The notes beneath the pieces are model-generated. The model had not been told where the DNA came from, did no database searches, and saw only the letters and a list, made by a program, of their open reading frames with translations. Position numbers and translations under genes: made by a program. 32,871 bases of DNA from Curtobacterium flaccumfaciens UCD-AKU (GTDB lineage: Bacteria > Actinomycetota > Actinomycetes > Actinomycetales > Microbacteriaceae): NCBI RefSeq assembly GCF_000349565.1, contig NZ_KB714631.1, forward strand, positions 597,418 through 630,288, given 5' to 3'. Shown one piece after another: positions 22,016 to 32,689 of this stretch (the stretch's first letter is position 1; each line of letters begins with the position of its first letter).

Positions 22016-23835
22016 ATGCCCACGGAAGCAACTCCGTTGTCCGCGGCCGCCGGTGCACGCCGGTCGCCGGAGATCCTGACCGGCTCGGGAGCCGTCCTCC
22101 GGACGCTCGAGCACCTCGGGATCACCGACGTCTTCGGCCTGCCCGGCGGAGCCATCATCCCGTTCTACGACGAGCTGATGGCGTCCACCACGATCCGGCA
22201 CATCCTCGTCCGTCACGAGCAGGGCGCCGGCCACGCCGCCGAGGGCTACGCCTCGTCGTCCGGCAAGGTCGGCGTCGCCATCGCCACGTCGGGTCCCGGC
22301 GCGACGAACCTCGTCACCGCCATCGCCGACGCCTACATGGACTCGGTGCCGTTCATCGCGATCACCGGCCAGGTGTTCTCGACGCTGATGGGCACCGACG
22401 CCTTCCAGGAAGCGGACATCGTCGGCATCACGATGCCGATCACGAAGCACTCGTTCCTGGTGACCGACCCGGCCGACGTGCCGGCGACCCTCGCCGCGGC
22501 GCACCTCATCGCGACGACCGGTCGCCCCGGCCCGGTGCTGGTGGACATCACCAAGGACGCGCAGCAGAAGTCCGCGCCCTACGTGTGGCCGCCCAAGCTC
22601 GACCTGCCCGGCTACCGCCCGGTCACCAAGGCGCACGGCAAGCAGATCACCGCGGCCGCCCAGCTGCTGTCCGAGGCGCAGCGTCCGGTGCTCTACGTCG
22701 GCGGCGGCGTCATCCGCTCCGGTGCGACCGCCGAACTCCTCCGCTTCGCCGAGGCGACCGGTGCGCCGGTCGTCACGACGCTGATGGCGCGCGGCGCGTT
22801 CCCGGACTCGCACCCGCAGCACCTCGGCATGCCCGGCATGCACGGCACGGTGCCGGCGGTGCTCGGCCTGCAGGACAGCGACCTGATCGTCGCCCTCGGT
22901 GCCCGCTTCGACGACCGTGTCACCGGCAAGGCCGACGAGTTCGCGCCGGACGCCAAGGTCGTGCACGTCGACATCGACCCCGCCGAGATCTCGAAGATCC
23001 GCTTCGCCGACGTCCCGATCGTCGGCGATGCCCGCGAGGTCCTGGTCGACCTGCTCGACGCCTGGGGTGGCATCGCGGTCGAGGACCGCGCCTCGACGGA
23101 GGAGTGGTGGGCGAAGCTCCACCAGCTCAAGACCGACTTCCCGCTCGGGTACGCCGAGCCGACCGACGGGCTGCTCGCCCCGCAGGGCATCATCAAGCGC
23201 ATCGGGGAGCTCTCCGGCCCCGAGGCCGTGTACGCCTCCGGTGTCGGGCAGCACCAGATGTGGTCCGCGCAGTTCATCAAGTACGAGCGGCCCAACGCCT
23301 GGCTCAACTCCGGCGGTGCCGGCACCATGGGCTACTCGGTCCCCGCGGCGATGGGGGCGAAGGTCGCCCAGCCCGACCGCGTGGTCTGGGCGATCGACGG
23401 CGACGGCTGCTTCCAGATGACGAACCAGGAACTCGCGACCTGCGTCATCAACGACATCCCGATCAAGGTCGCGATCATCAACAACTCGTCGCTCGGCATG
23501 GTCCGGCAGTGGCAGACGCTGTTCTACGACGGCCGGCACTCGTTCACCGACCTCGAGACGGGGCACGCCTCGCGCCGTGTGCCGGACTTCGTGAAGCTGG
23601 CCGACGCGTACGGTGCCCTCGGCATCCGCGTCGAGAAGGCCGACGAGGTCGACGCCGCGATCGAGCTCGCCCTCGCCACCAACGACCGTCCGGTGGTCAT
23701 CGACTTCGTCGTGAGCCGTGACTCCATGGTCTGGCCGATGGTCCCGCAGGGCGTCAGCAACTCGTCCATCGAGTACGCCCAGGCACTCGCGCCCACCTGG
23801 GACGACGAAGACGCCGACATGACGGGAGAAACCGC

Positions 23836-23839
<4 letters not shown>
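22016..23839 (+). CDS. ilvB: Acetolactate synthase large (catalytic) subunit
   Basis: This 607-aa thiamine diphosphate and FAD enzyme condenses two pyruvates, or pyruvate with 2-ketobutyrate. The N-terminal ThDP domain has [16 protein letters not shown] and [14 protein letters not shown] with catalytic E68. The central domain has [10 protein letters not shown] and [12 protein letters not shown]. The C-terminal domain has the ThDP-binding [12 protein letters not shown]...VAIINNSS motif (GDG-X(n)-NN). The ATG at 22016 has AAGGA (22004-22008) 7 nt upstream. The stop overlaps the ilvN start by 4 nt. Confidence 0.97.
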
Positions 23840-25432
<1,593 letters not shown>

Positions 25433-25453
25433 TCTTCCGAGAACACTCGACGA

Positions 25454-25486
25454 CGAGGCGGCGGTGCACCCTGCACCGCCGCCTCG
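25454..25486 (+). terminator. Strong terminator after ilvC
   Basis: A perfect 15-bp stem (25454-25468 with 25472-25486) has a CCC loop. The GAGGCGGCGGTGCA arm belongs to the GAGGC..CGGTGC style seen at other terminators here. Confidence 0.9.
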
Positions 25487-25629
25487 CGATGTGACCCGAA
25501 CGTTATGCAGCAGCTCTTCTCCAGCCCCCACGCCGCGGACCGGCATGCCTCCGCGCTCCCCGCGGCCGATTCCCGACACTCGTCGGCCGTGCTGCGCTCC
25601 GGCGGTCAGGACCGCCCCGACCAGCATGG

Positions 25630-25635
25630 GATGAT
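25630..25635 (+). promoter_or_regulatory. -10 box giving a leaderless mtlD transcript
   Basis: GATGAT ends 6 nt before the ATG at 25642. The upstream AT content is low, so this is a moderate call. Confidence 0.45.
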
Positions 25636-25641
25636 CGTCGG

Positions 25642-26832
25642 ATGGCGGTGACGAAGCGAGCGGTCCACATCGGCGCCGGCAAGATCGGGCGCGGGTTCGT
25701 GGGCCAGTTCCTCGTGGCGAGCGGCTACGAGCTCACCTTCGTCGACGTCGACGAACGCGTGGTCTCGGCCCTCAACGAAGCCGGACGCTTCGTGGTGCAC
25801 GAGGTCGGCGAGATGCCGGTCGAGCACCTCGTCTACGGGTTCCGTGCCCTGAACAGCAAGACCGACCGCGAGCGCGTGGTCCGGGCCATCGCCGAGGCCG
25901 ACGTCGTGACCACCGCAGTGGGGGCCCGCACGCTCCCGCTCGTCGCGCCGCTCATCGCCGAAGGGCTCGCGGCACGACCGCTCGAGCACGGCGACGTCAC
26001 GATCGTCGCGTGCGAGAACGCGTTCAACGCGACCGACTCCCTGCACGCCAGCATCCGCCGCGCTCCGATCCTCGAAGACCGCGACATCGCCGCCGTCTTC
26101 GCGAACTGCGCCATCGACCGCATCGTGCCCGACCAGTCCGGCGTCCTCGGCCAGTCGGGTGGCCTCGACGTCGTGCTCGAACCGTTCTACGAGTGGGTCA
26201 TCGAGCGCACCCCGTTCCTGGGTTCCGACGCCGAACCGCCGACGATCGAGGGCGTCACCTGGGTGGACGACCTGCAGCCGTTCGTCGAGCGCAAGCTCTA
26301 CACGGTGAACACCGCCCACGCCACGGCCGCCTACCACGGGTACGTGCGGGGCATCCGGCTCATCCGTGAAGCCCTGGAGGACGACGCCGTCCGCGCCGAG
26401 GTCGACGGCGTGCTCGCCGAGACCACCGCGCTGCTCATCGCGAAGCACGGCTTCGACCCCGAGGACCACGCGCGCTACGTCGCCGCGAACCTGTCCCGCA
26501 TCGCGAACCCGCACCTGCCGGACTCCACGGCGCGAGTCGGACGCAATCCGCTCCGCAAGCTCGGCCGTCGTGAACGCTTCGTCGGCCCGGCATCGCAGCT
26601 CGCCGAGCGCGGCCTGCCCGTCGAGCACCTGCTCGGGGCCGTCCGTGCGGCACTCGCCTTCGACGACGAGAACGACCCGGAGTCGATCGAGCTGCACGCG
26701 CTCCTGCGTTCCGGGGCGACCGCGCACGCGCTGACCGAGATCCTCACGGGCCTGATGGAGAGCCACCCGCTCTTCCCGGCAGTCCGTGACGTGGTCGCCG
26801 GGGTGCTCGCGACGCAGCCTGCCGACGTCTGA
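25642..26832 (+). CDS. mtlD: Mannitol-1-phosphate 5-dehydrogenase
   Basis: This 396-aa NAD-dependent enzyme interconverts mannitol-1-phosphate and fructose-6-phosphate. The N-terminal motif is AVHIGAGKIGRGFVGQFLVASGYELTFVD. Later segments CENAFNATDSL, FANCAIDRIVPDQSG, ERKLYTVNTAHATAAYHGY and SRIANPHLPDSTARVGRNPLRKL carry the family's catalytic lysine and histidine region (K in VERKLYTVNTAH). No mannitol PTS components lie nearby, so the gene is isolated from its usual transport partners. The start is supported by the leaderless -10 box. Confidence 0.93.
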   Translation: MAVTKRAVHIGAGKIGRGFVGQFLVASGYELTFVDVDERVVSALNEAGRFVVHEVGEMPVEHLVYGFRALNSKTDRERVVRAIAEADVVTTAVGARTLPLVAPLIAEGLAARPLEHGDVTIVACENAFNATDSLHASIRRAPILEDRDIAAVFANCAIDRIVPDQSGVLGQSGGLDVVLEPFYEWVIERTPFLGSDAEPPTIEGVTWVDDLQPFVERKLYTVNTAHATAAYHGYVRGIRLIREALEDDAVRAEVDGVLAETTALLIAKHGFDPEDHARYVAANLSRIANPHLPDSTARVGRNPLRKLGRRERFVGPASQLAERGLPVEHLLGAVRAALAFDDENDPESIELHALLRSGATAHALTEILTGLMESHPLFPAVRDVVAGVLATQPADV

Positions 26833-26893
26833 CCGACGCCGCCGCCGCGCCACTCGCCGACACCCGCTGGTCCGCCCGACGTCGCGTCCCTCG

Positions 26894-26899
26894 TAGAAT
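26894..26899 (+). promoter_or_regulatory. -10 box giving a leaderless transcript of the 154-aa gene
   Basis: TAGAAT ends 6 nt before the ATG at 26906, a near-consensus box with ideal leaderless spacing. Confidence 0.65.
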
Positions 26900-26905
26900 C
26901 GGGGC

Positions 26906-27370
26906 ATGACCACGGCAGCATCCCCACCAGACGGGTCGATCGACCCGGACGTGCCGAACGCCGTCGACACCGACGACGCCGCCCTCAGCTGGGGTGACGC
27001 CGACGACGCCACGCACGTCGACGCGGCGCACAACCCGGTGGCGGTCCGCGACCGGGTTGTGCGCGACCCCGAGGCCCCCGAGACCTCCGGTGCACTCGTC
27101 GGGTTCGGCATCTTCGGTGGCCTCTACCTGCTCTACACGGTGGCCTGGCTCCTCACCGCGTCGACCGCGTACGTCTCCGGCGTCGACACGGTCCTGACGC
27201 TCTTCGTCGAGGTGCTCCGCTTCCTCGCGATCCTCGCGCCGGCACTCTGGTTCACGGTGGTGCTCTGGGCGGCGCGGAGCAGCCGCACGAGGACCCGCCT
27301 GCTCTGGATGCTCCTCGGTGCCGTCGTGCTCTTCCCCTGGCCCTTCCTCCTGACCCGGAGCTTCGGGTGA
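26906..27370 (+). CDS. Membrane protein with acidic N-terminus (154 aa)
   Basis: The first 60 residues are hydrophilic and Asp-rich (DTDDAALSWGDADDATHVDA). Three to four hydrophobic segments follow: GALVGFGIFGGLYLLYTVAWLLT, DTVLTLFVEVLRFLAILAPALWFTVVLW, and LLWMLLGAVVLFPWPFLLTRSF. An arginine-rich loop (RSSRTRTR) precedes the last. The stop overlaps the next gene's GTG by 4 nt, so the two small membrane proteins are made together and probably form a complex. I do not recognise a family. The start is fixed by the leaderless -10 box. Confidence 0.85.
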   Translation: MTTAASPPDGSIDPDVPNAVDTDDAALSWGDADDATHVDAAHNPVAVRDRVVRDPEAPETSGALVGFGIFGGLYLLYTVAWLLTASTAYVSGVDTVLTLFVEVLRFLAILAPALWFTVVLWAARSSRTRTRLLWMLLGAVVLFPWPFLLTRSFG

Positions 27371-27747
27371 CCGGGGCCGTCCCGACGACCCGTCGGGCCA
27401 CCGCTCCCGTCGTCGCGAAGCTCGTGGTCTGGGTCGTGTTCGCGGCGCTGTTCGCGTACATGACGGTGCAGGCCGTCGGCAACCTCACGCAGATCAACCA
27501 GCGGGTGGACGCCTTCAACGCGTTCCTCCAGACGACCTCCGGTGGCGACTCGCTGCAGACCAGCACCCCGTGGCTGTGGCTCGTGCTCGACATCCTCATC
27601 GCGCCGGTCGCGTTCGTCGCGGCGATCGTCATCACCCGGCGTTCGAGCCTGCCCGTCACGATCGCGGTGTTCGTGGTCGCCTTCGCGGGCGCCGGCGCCC
27701 TCTGGCTCGACCTCCAGCTGTTCGTCCCGACGCTGCTGGACTTCTGA
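27367..27747 (+). CDS. Small membrane protein (126 aa)
   Basis: This protein has a short basic N-terminus and then about three hydrophobic segments: VVAKLVVWVVFAALFAYMTVQAV, STPWLWLVLDILIAPVAFVAAIVIT and LPVTIAVFVVAFAGAGALWLDLQ. The polar stretch between the first two (NLTQINQRVDAFNAFLQTTSGGDSLQ) could be exported. The GTG start overlaps the upstream stop (GTGA). A terminator follows 20 nt after the stop. Function is unknown; it is coupled to the 154-aa protein. Confidence 0.85.
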   Translation: MTGAVPTTRRATAPVVAKLVVWVVFAALFAYMTVQAVGNLTQINQRVDAFNAFLQTTSGGDSLQTSTPWLWLVLDILIAPVAFVAAIVITRRSSLPVTIAVFVVAFAGAGALWLDLQLFVPTLLDF

Positions 27748-27767
27748 CGCGACCCGCCGACGGCCAG

Positions 27768-27797
27768 GAGGCGCGGTGCGGCACCGCCCCGCGCCTC
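27768..27797 (+). terminator. Terminator after the small membrane-protein pair
   Basis: GAGGCGCGG (27768-27776) pairs with CCGCGCCTC (27789-27797), a perfect 9-bp stem; GGTGC and GCACC inside it can also pair. Same style as the hairpins at 2120, 5945, 12126 and 25454. Confidence 0.8.
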
Positions 27798-27812
27798 TCC
27801 CCACCGGCACGG

Positions 27813-27840
27813 CCGGACCGCCGCTGGCGCGGCGCTCCGG
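27813..27840. repeat. GC hairpin upstream of serA
   Basis: CCGGA (27813-27817) pairs with TCCGG (27836-27840) and CGCCGC (27819-27824) with GCGGCG (27829-27834), with one mismatch. It may be a second terminator for the upstream pair. Confidence 0.5.
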
Positions 27841-27882
27841 AACCGGCGGCGTGGGCCCTGGCCGTCGTGTGGTTCTCCACAG

Positions 27883-27925
27883 GACCGCTCCCGCGGTCGT
27901 CACCACCGGCCCGCGTCGATAGCAT
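27883..27925 (+). promoter_or_regulatory. serA promoter with overlapping palindrome
   Basis: TCGTCA (27897-27902) and TAGCAT (27920-27925), 17 bp apart, form a plausible -35/-10 pair with a start near 27932. The palindrome GACCGC-TCCC-GCGGTC (27883-27898) overlaps the -35 box and could be an operator. Confidence 0.45.
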
Positions 27926-27964
27926 GGTGGGATACCAACCGTCTCGAGTGAGGAAACAGCTGCT

Positions 27965-29554
27965 GTGTCGAAGCCGGTCGTCCTGATCGCCGAAGAACTC
28001 TCGCCCGCAACGGTCGACGCCCTCGGGCCCGACTTCGAGATCCGGAACGTGGACGGCACCGACCGTCCGGCGCTCCTGGCGGCGCTGTCCGACGCGCACG
28101 CCGTCCTCGTGCGGTCCGCCACCAAGATCGACGCCGAGGCGATCGCCGCGGCACCGGTCCTCAAGGTCGTCGCCCGTGCCGGTGTCGGCCTCGACAACGT
28201 CGACATCAAGGCGGCGACGACCGCCGGCGTGATGGTCGTGAACGCGCCGATCTCGAACATCATCTCGGCGGCGGAGCTCACGGTCGGACACATCCTGTCG
28301 CTCGCGCGGCACATCCCGGCCGCTCACGCCTCGCTGGCCGCCGGTGCGTGGAAGCGCTCGTCGTACACCGGTGTCGAGCTCTACGAGAAGACCGTCGGCA
28401 TCATCGGCCTCGGCCGCATCGGCGCGCTCATCACCCAGCGGCTGCAGGCCTTCGGCGTGACGGTCATCGCGTACGACCCCTACGTCACCACGGCACGTGC
28501 GCAGCAGCTCGGGGTCGAGCTCGTCTCCCTGGACGACCTGCTGCGTCGGGCGGACTTCACCACGATCCACATGCCGCGGACGCCGGAGACCCTGGGCATG
28601 ATCTCGGACGCCCAGTTCGCGCTCATGAAGCCGACCGCGTTCGTCGTGAACGTTGCCCGCGGCGGCCTGATCGACGAGGACGCCCTGCACCGGGCCCTCA
28701 CGTCGAACACCATCGCCGGTGCCGGTCTCGACGTCTTCGTCGCCGAGCCCCCGAAGGACTCGCCGCTCCTGGCGCTGCCGAACGTCGTCGTGACGCCGCA
28801 CCTCGGCGCCTCCACCGACGAAGCGCAGGAGAAGGCGGGCGTCTCGGTCGCCAAGTCGGTCCGTCTCGCCCTCGGCGGCGAGCTCGTCCCCGACGCCGTG
28901 AACGTCGCCGGCGGGGTCATCGACCCGTACGTGCGCCCCGGCATCCCGCTCGTCGAGAAGCTCGGCCAGGTCTTCACCGCGCTCGCGACCTCGCCGGTCA
29001 CCAGCATCGACGTCGAGGTGCACGGCGAGCTCGCCGAGTACGACGTCAGCGTGCTGAAGCTCGCGGCACTCAAGGGTGTCTTCACCGACGTCGTGAGCGA
29101 CCAGGTCTCCTACGTCAACGCCCCGCTCATCGCGGAGCAGCGCGGGGTCACCGTCCGCCTGATCACCGAGACCGACAGCCCCGAGTACCGCAACGTGCTC
29201 ACCATCCGCGGCGCGCAGTCGGACGGCCCGGCGATCAGCGTGTCCGGCACGCTCACCGGCCCGAAGCAGGTCGAGAAGCTCGTCGAGATCAACGGGCACG
29301 ACGTCGAGGTGCCGCTCGACCGGCACCACGTCGTGATGGAGTACACCGACCGACCGGGCATCGTCGCGGTCTACGGCAAGGAGTTCGGCCAGGCCGGCAT
29401 CAACATCGCCGCGATGCAGATCTCGCGCGAAGCCGCGGGCGGCCAGGCGCTGAGCGTGCTGACGGTCGACTCACCCGTCCCTGCCGAGATCCTCGAGCAC
29501 GTCCGCTCGGCGATCGACGCGTCCTCGCTCCGCGAGATCGACATCACGCTCTAG
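27965..29554 (+). CDS. serA: D-3-phosphoglycerate dehydrogenase
   Basis: This 529-aa enzyme oxidises 3-phosphoglycerate to start serine synthesis. Its NAD-binding domain has [16 protein letters not shown], then [13 protein letters not shown] with the catalytic arginine, [13 protein letters not shown] with the glutamate and [15 protein letters not shown] with the histidine. After about residue 320 come the ASB domain and a C-terminal ACT domain ([27 protein letters not shown]). The three-domain architecture is the long actinobacterial type I form. The GTG at 27965 follows a GAGGAAA site by about 8 nt. leuB starts 13 nt after the stop, suggesting one operon with leuB and ilvE. Confidence 0.96.
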   Translation: MSKPVVLIAEELSPATVDALGPDFEIRNVDGTDRPALLAALSDAHAVLVRSATKIDAEAIAAAPVLKVVARAGVGLDNVDIKAATTAGVMVVNAPISNIISAAELTVGHILSLARHIPAAHASLAAGAWKRSSYTGVELYEKTVGIIGLGRIGALITQRLQAFGVTVIAYDPYVTTARAQQLGVELVSLDDLLRRADFTTIHMPRTPETLGMISDAQFALMKPTAFVVNVARGGLIDEDALHRALTSNTIAGAGLDVFVAEPPKDSPLLALPNVVVTPHLGASTDEAQEKAGVSVAKSVRLALGGELVPDAVNVAGGVIDPYVRPGIPLVEKLGQVFTALATSPVTSIDVEVHGELAEYDVSVLKLAALKGVFTDVVSDQVSYVNAPLIAEQRGVTVRLITETDSPEYRNVLTIRGAQSDGPAISVSGTLTGPKQVEKLVEINGHDVEVPLDRHHVVMEYTDRPGIVAVYGKEFGQAGINIAAMQISREAAGGQALSVLTVDSPVPAEILEHVRSAIDASSLREIDITL

Positions 29555-29567
29555 GGGAGTGGCGGAC

Positions 29568-30641
29568 ATGAGCACTGCGCAGACGATCCGACTCGCGGTC
29601 ATCCGTGGCGACGGCATCGGCCCCGAGGTCGTCGCCGAGGCCCTGAAGGTCCTGCACGCGGTCCTGCCGGACGACCTCGTGGTGCAGGAGACCCCGTTCT
29701 CCCTCGGTGCCGCACGGTACCTGGAGACCGGGGACATCCTGACCGACGACGACATGGCGGCCATCGCGCAGCACGACGCGATCCTGCTCGGTGCGGTCGG
29801 CGGCGACCCGCGTGACCCGCGGCTCGCCGGCGGCATCATCGAGCGGGGGCTCCTCCTCAAGCTCCGCTTCGCGTTCGACCACTACGTGAACCTGCGCCCG
29901 ACGACGGTGCACCCGGCCGTCCCGACGCCGCTCGCCGACCCCGGCGAGGTCGACTTCGTGGTCGTGCGCGAAGGCACCGAAGGGCCGTACGTCGGCAACG
30001 GCGGTGCGATCCGGACCGGTACCCCGCACGAGATCGCGACCGAGGTCTCGTTGAACACCGCCTTCGGTGTCGAGCGGGTCGTGCGGTACGCCTTCGCGTT
30101 GGCGGACCGACGCCCGCGTCGGCACCTGACCCTCGTCCACAAGAGCAACGTCCTGGTGCACGCCGGAGCCCTCTGGCAGCGCACCGTCGCGGCTGTCGGC
30201 GCCGAGTACCCGGATGTCACCGTCGACTACCAGCACGTGGACGCGGTCACCATCCACATGGTCCGTGACCCCGCACGGTTCGACGTCATCGTCACCGACA
30301 ACCTGTTCGGCGACATCATCACCGACCTGGCCGGCGCGATCAGCGGCGGCATCGGTCTGGCGGCCTCGGGCAACATCAACCCGGACGGCACCTTCCCCAG
30401 CATGTTCGAGCCGGTCCACGGTTCCGCACCGGACATCGCAGGCCAGCAGCAGGCCGACCCCACTGCCGCGATCCGCTCCGTCGCCCTGTTGCTCGACCAC
30501 CTCGGTCGCGGTGACCTGGCTGCGGCGGTGACGGCTGCGGTGGAGTCCGACCTCGCAGACCGGGGCACCACGCCGCGTCGCACGGCCGAGATCGGCGACG
30601 CGATCGCCGCCGCGGTCACGGCACGCACCACCACCGCCTGA
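29568..30641 (+). CDS. leuB: 3-isopropylmalate dehydrogenase
   Basis: This 357-aa NAD-dependent decarboxylating dehydrogenase acts in leucine synthesis. Features include [61 protein letters not shown] and the metal-binding [23 protein letters not shown], followed by [13 protein letters not shown]. The ATG at 29568 is chosen because GGGGAG (29554-29559) sits 8 nt upstream; a GTG at 29559 would lie directly on that site. The serA stop is 13 nt before the ATG, and the ilvE start is 15 nt after the stop. Confidence 0.95.
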   Translation: MSTAQTIRLAVIRGDGIGPEVVAEALKVLHAVLPDDLVVQETPFSLGAARYLETGDILTDDDMAAIAQHDAILLGAVGGDPRDPRLAGGIIERGLLLKLRFAFDHYVNLRPTTVHPAVPTPLADPGEVDFVVVREGTEGPYVGNGGAIRTGTPHEIATEVSLNTAFGVERVVRYAFALADRRPRRHLTLVHKSNVLVHAGALWQRTVAAVGAEYPDVTVDYQHVDAVTIHMVRDPARFDVIVTDNLFGDIITDLAGAISGGIGLAASGNINPDGTFPSMFEPVHGSAPDIAGQQQADPTAAIRSVALLLDHLGRGDLAAAVTAAVESDLADRGTTPRRTAEIGDAIAAAVTARTTTA

Positions 30642-30656
30642 GAAGGAGTCCTCCCC

Positions 30657-31766
30657 ATGAGCACCGACACCGCCTTCGGACTCGAGTTCGCCAGCACCCC
30701 GTCCGCCGACCGCCGCGCAGCCGCGGAGCGGGAGCAGATCCTCGCCGACCCGGGCTTCGGCAAGCACTTCACCGACCACATGGCCACGGTCGAGTGGACA
30801 CTGGACGACGGCTGGCACAGCGCGTCGATCCACCCGTACGGCCCGCTGTCCCTCGACCCGAGCGCGAGTGTCCTGCACTACGCCCAGGAGATCTTCGAGG
30901 GGCTCAAGGCATACCGGCACGCAGACGGCTCGGTCTGGTCGTTCCGGCCGGACGCCAACGCGAAGCGCTTCCAGCGGTCCGCCCGACGCCTGGCGCTCCC
31001 GGAGCTCCCGGTCGAGGCGTTCGTCGAGTCGATCCGGCAGCTCGTGCAGACCGACGTCGACTGGGTACCCTCGGCGCCTGAGACGAGCCTGTACCTGCGG
31101 CCGTTCATGATCGCGACGGAGTCGTTCCTCGGGGTCCGCGCCGCCCAGGCCGTGGCGTACCACTGCATCGCGAGCCCGGCCGGGGCGTACTTCACCTCGG
31201 GCCCGAAGCCGGTGTCGATCTGGCTGTCGACGCAGTACGCCCGAGCCGGCAAGGGCGGGACCGGCGCCGCGAAGACCGGCGGCAACTACGCTTCGTCGCT
31301 GCTGCCCCAGCAAGAGGCCTACGAGCACGGCTGCCAGCAGGTCATGTTCCTCGACTCGGTGGAGGGCAAGTACCTCGAAGAACTCGGCGGCATGAACGTC
31401 GTCCTGGTCAATTCCGACGGCACCCTCGTGACGCCCGACTCCGAGTCCATCCTCGAGGGGATCACGCGTGACTCGATCCTGCAGCTGGCCGAGGACCGCG
31501 GCCTGACGGTCGAGAAGCGCCGGGTGACGCTCGACGAGTGGCGTGACGGCGTCGCCGACGGCTCCATCACCGAGGCCTTCGCGTGCGGTACCGCCGCCGT
31601 GGTGACCCCGATCGCCGAACTCCGGGGCGAGGGCTTCACGATCGGTTCGCCGACCGTGGGGGCCGGGGAACTCACGATGTCCCTGCGCGACGAGCTCACC
31701 GACATCCAGTACGGCCGTCGTCCCGACCCGCACGGGTGGATGACCAAGCTGACCGACGCGTCCTGA
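30657..31766 (+). CDS. ilvE: Branched-chain amino-acid aminotransferase
   Basis: This 369-aa PLP enzyme transfers amino groups to the keto acids of leucine, isoleucine and valine. The PLP lysine is K206 in GAAKTGGNYASSLLPQ. Other fold type IV markers are LHYAQEIFEGLKAYR, FRPDANAKRFQRSARRL, LYLRPFMIATE, EELGGMNVVLV and FACGTAAVVTPI. The ATG at 30657 has AAGGAG (30643-30648) 8 nt upstream. It is the last gene of the serA-leuB-ilvE unit. The next gene has its own leaderless promoter 30 nt on, with no terminator visible between. Confidence 0.96.
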   Translation: MSTDTAFGLEFASTPSADRRAAAEREQILADPGFGKHFTDHMATVEWTLDDGWHSASIHPYGPLSLDPSASVLHYAQEIFEGLKAYRHADGSVWSFRPDANAKRFQRSARRLALPELPVEAFVESIRQLVQTDVDWVPSAPETSLYLRPFMIATESFLGVRAAQAVAYHCIASPAGAYFTSGPKPVSIWLSTQYARAGKGGTGAAKTGGNYASSLLPQQEAYEHGCQQVMFLDSVEGKYLEELGGMNVVLVNSDGTLVTPDSESILEGITRDSILQLAEDRGLTVEKRRVTLDEWRDGVADGSITEAFACGTAAVVTPIAELRGEGFTIGSPTVGAGELTMSLRDELTDIQYGRRPDPHGWMTKLTDAS

Positions 31767-31784
31767 TCGACCGGCAGGCGTGGG

Positions 31785-31790
31785 TAGGGT
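31785..31790 (+). promoter_or_regulatory. -10 box giving a leaderless FAH-family transcript
   Basis: TAGGGT ends 6 nt before the GTG at 31797, supporting the GTG as start despite no ribosome binding site. Confidence 0.6.
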
Positions 31791-31796
31791 CGAACG

Positions 31797-32567
31797 GTGA
31801 AGATCGCACGGTTCAGCAGCAAGGGTGAAGACCCCCGGTACGGAATCCTCGACGAGCGGCACCTGGTGGTGCTCGCCGGGGACCCGATGTACCAGGGGTT
31901 CGAGACCACGGGGGAGCGCGTCGCACTCGCCGACGCCAAGCTCCTCGCCCCCGTCATCCCGCGGTCGAAGGTGATCGGCGTCGGGCTCAACTACTCGGAG
32001 CACGCCTCCGAGATGGACGAACGTGCCGGTGACGACCCGGTGGTGTTCCTCAAGCCGAACACCTCGGTGATCGGTCCGGACGAACCCATCCGACTGCCGG
32101 CGGACATCGGCCGCGTCGACCACGAGGGCGAGCTCGCGATCGTGATCGGGTCGCTCGCCAAGAACGTCCGGCGCGAGGACTTCGCGAGCGTCATCCTCGG
32201 CTACACGATCGCCAACGACGTGACGGCCCGTGACCTGCAGGCGCGGGACGGGCAGTGGACCCGATCGAAGGGCTTCGACACGTTCTGCCCGCTCGGCCCG
32301 GTGATCGAGACCGAGATCGACCCGTCGGACATCCGCCTCGAGACCCGCGTCGACGGTGACCTGCGACAGGCGGCGTCGACGAACGAGATGGTGCACGACA
32401 TCCCCTCGCTCGTCGAGTTCGTGTCCTCGATCTGGACCCTCCTGCCCGGCGACGTGATCCTGACCGGCACCCCGGCCGGCGTCGGCCAGATCCGCGACGG
32501 TGAGATCGTCGAGGTCACCATCTCCGGCATCGGCACGCTCAAGAACCCGGTCATCGCTCGGCACTGA
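31797..32567 (+). CDS. Fumarylacetoacetate hydrolase family protein
   Basis: This 256-aa protein has the FAH fold. After a short N-terminal domain come VIGVGLNYSEHASEM, VFLKPNTSVIGPDEPI, DHEGELAIVIGSLAKNV with the metal-binding acidic residues, GYTIANDVTARDLQ, the lysine-containing KGFDTFCPLGPVI, and LLPGDVILTGTPAGVGQI. Members hydrolyse or decarboxylate acylpyruvates or oxaloacetate; the substrate is not clear. The C-terminal metal-site pattern (E..E..D) is intact, so it should be active. Start supported by the leaderless -10. The stop codon falls inside the outer arm of a large hairpin. Confidence 0.92.
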   Translation: MKIARFSSKGEDPRYGILDERHLVVLAGDPMYQGFETTGERVALADAKLLAPVIPRSKVIGVGLNYSEHASEMDERAGDDPVVFLKPNTSVIGPDEPIRLPADIGRVDHEGELAIVIGSLAKNVRREDFASVILGYTIANDVTARDLQARDGQWTRSKGFDTFCPLGPVIETEIDPSDIRLETRVDGDLRQAASTNEMVHDIPSLVEFVSSIWTLLPGDVILTGTPAGVGQIRDGEIVEVTISGIGTLKNPVIARH

Positions 32568-32622
32568 CAACGCTCTCGGACGGCCCGTTCCCCAGGTGGG
32601 GAGCGGGCCGTCCGTCGTTGTC
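32566..32622. terminator. Large hairpin after the FAH-family gene
   Basis: The core GGACGGCCCG (32578-32587) pairs with 32604-32613, capped by TCCCC (32589-32593) with GGGGA (32598-32602). An outer arm GACAACG (32566-32572) pairs with 32616-32622 and includes the FAH stop. It could serve the convergent partial frame on the minus strand too. Confidence 0.85.
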
Positions 32623-32689
32623 GGGGGAGCCGTCGTCCCGGGCGGGATGACCGACACGCCCGGGATGTGGCCCGGCTTGGCGCTGCCGT

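Noticed and set aside
29559..29567. GTG at 29559 as the leuB start
   Set aside because: It would sit on the GGGGAG ribosome binding site; the ATG at 29568 has normal spacing.
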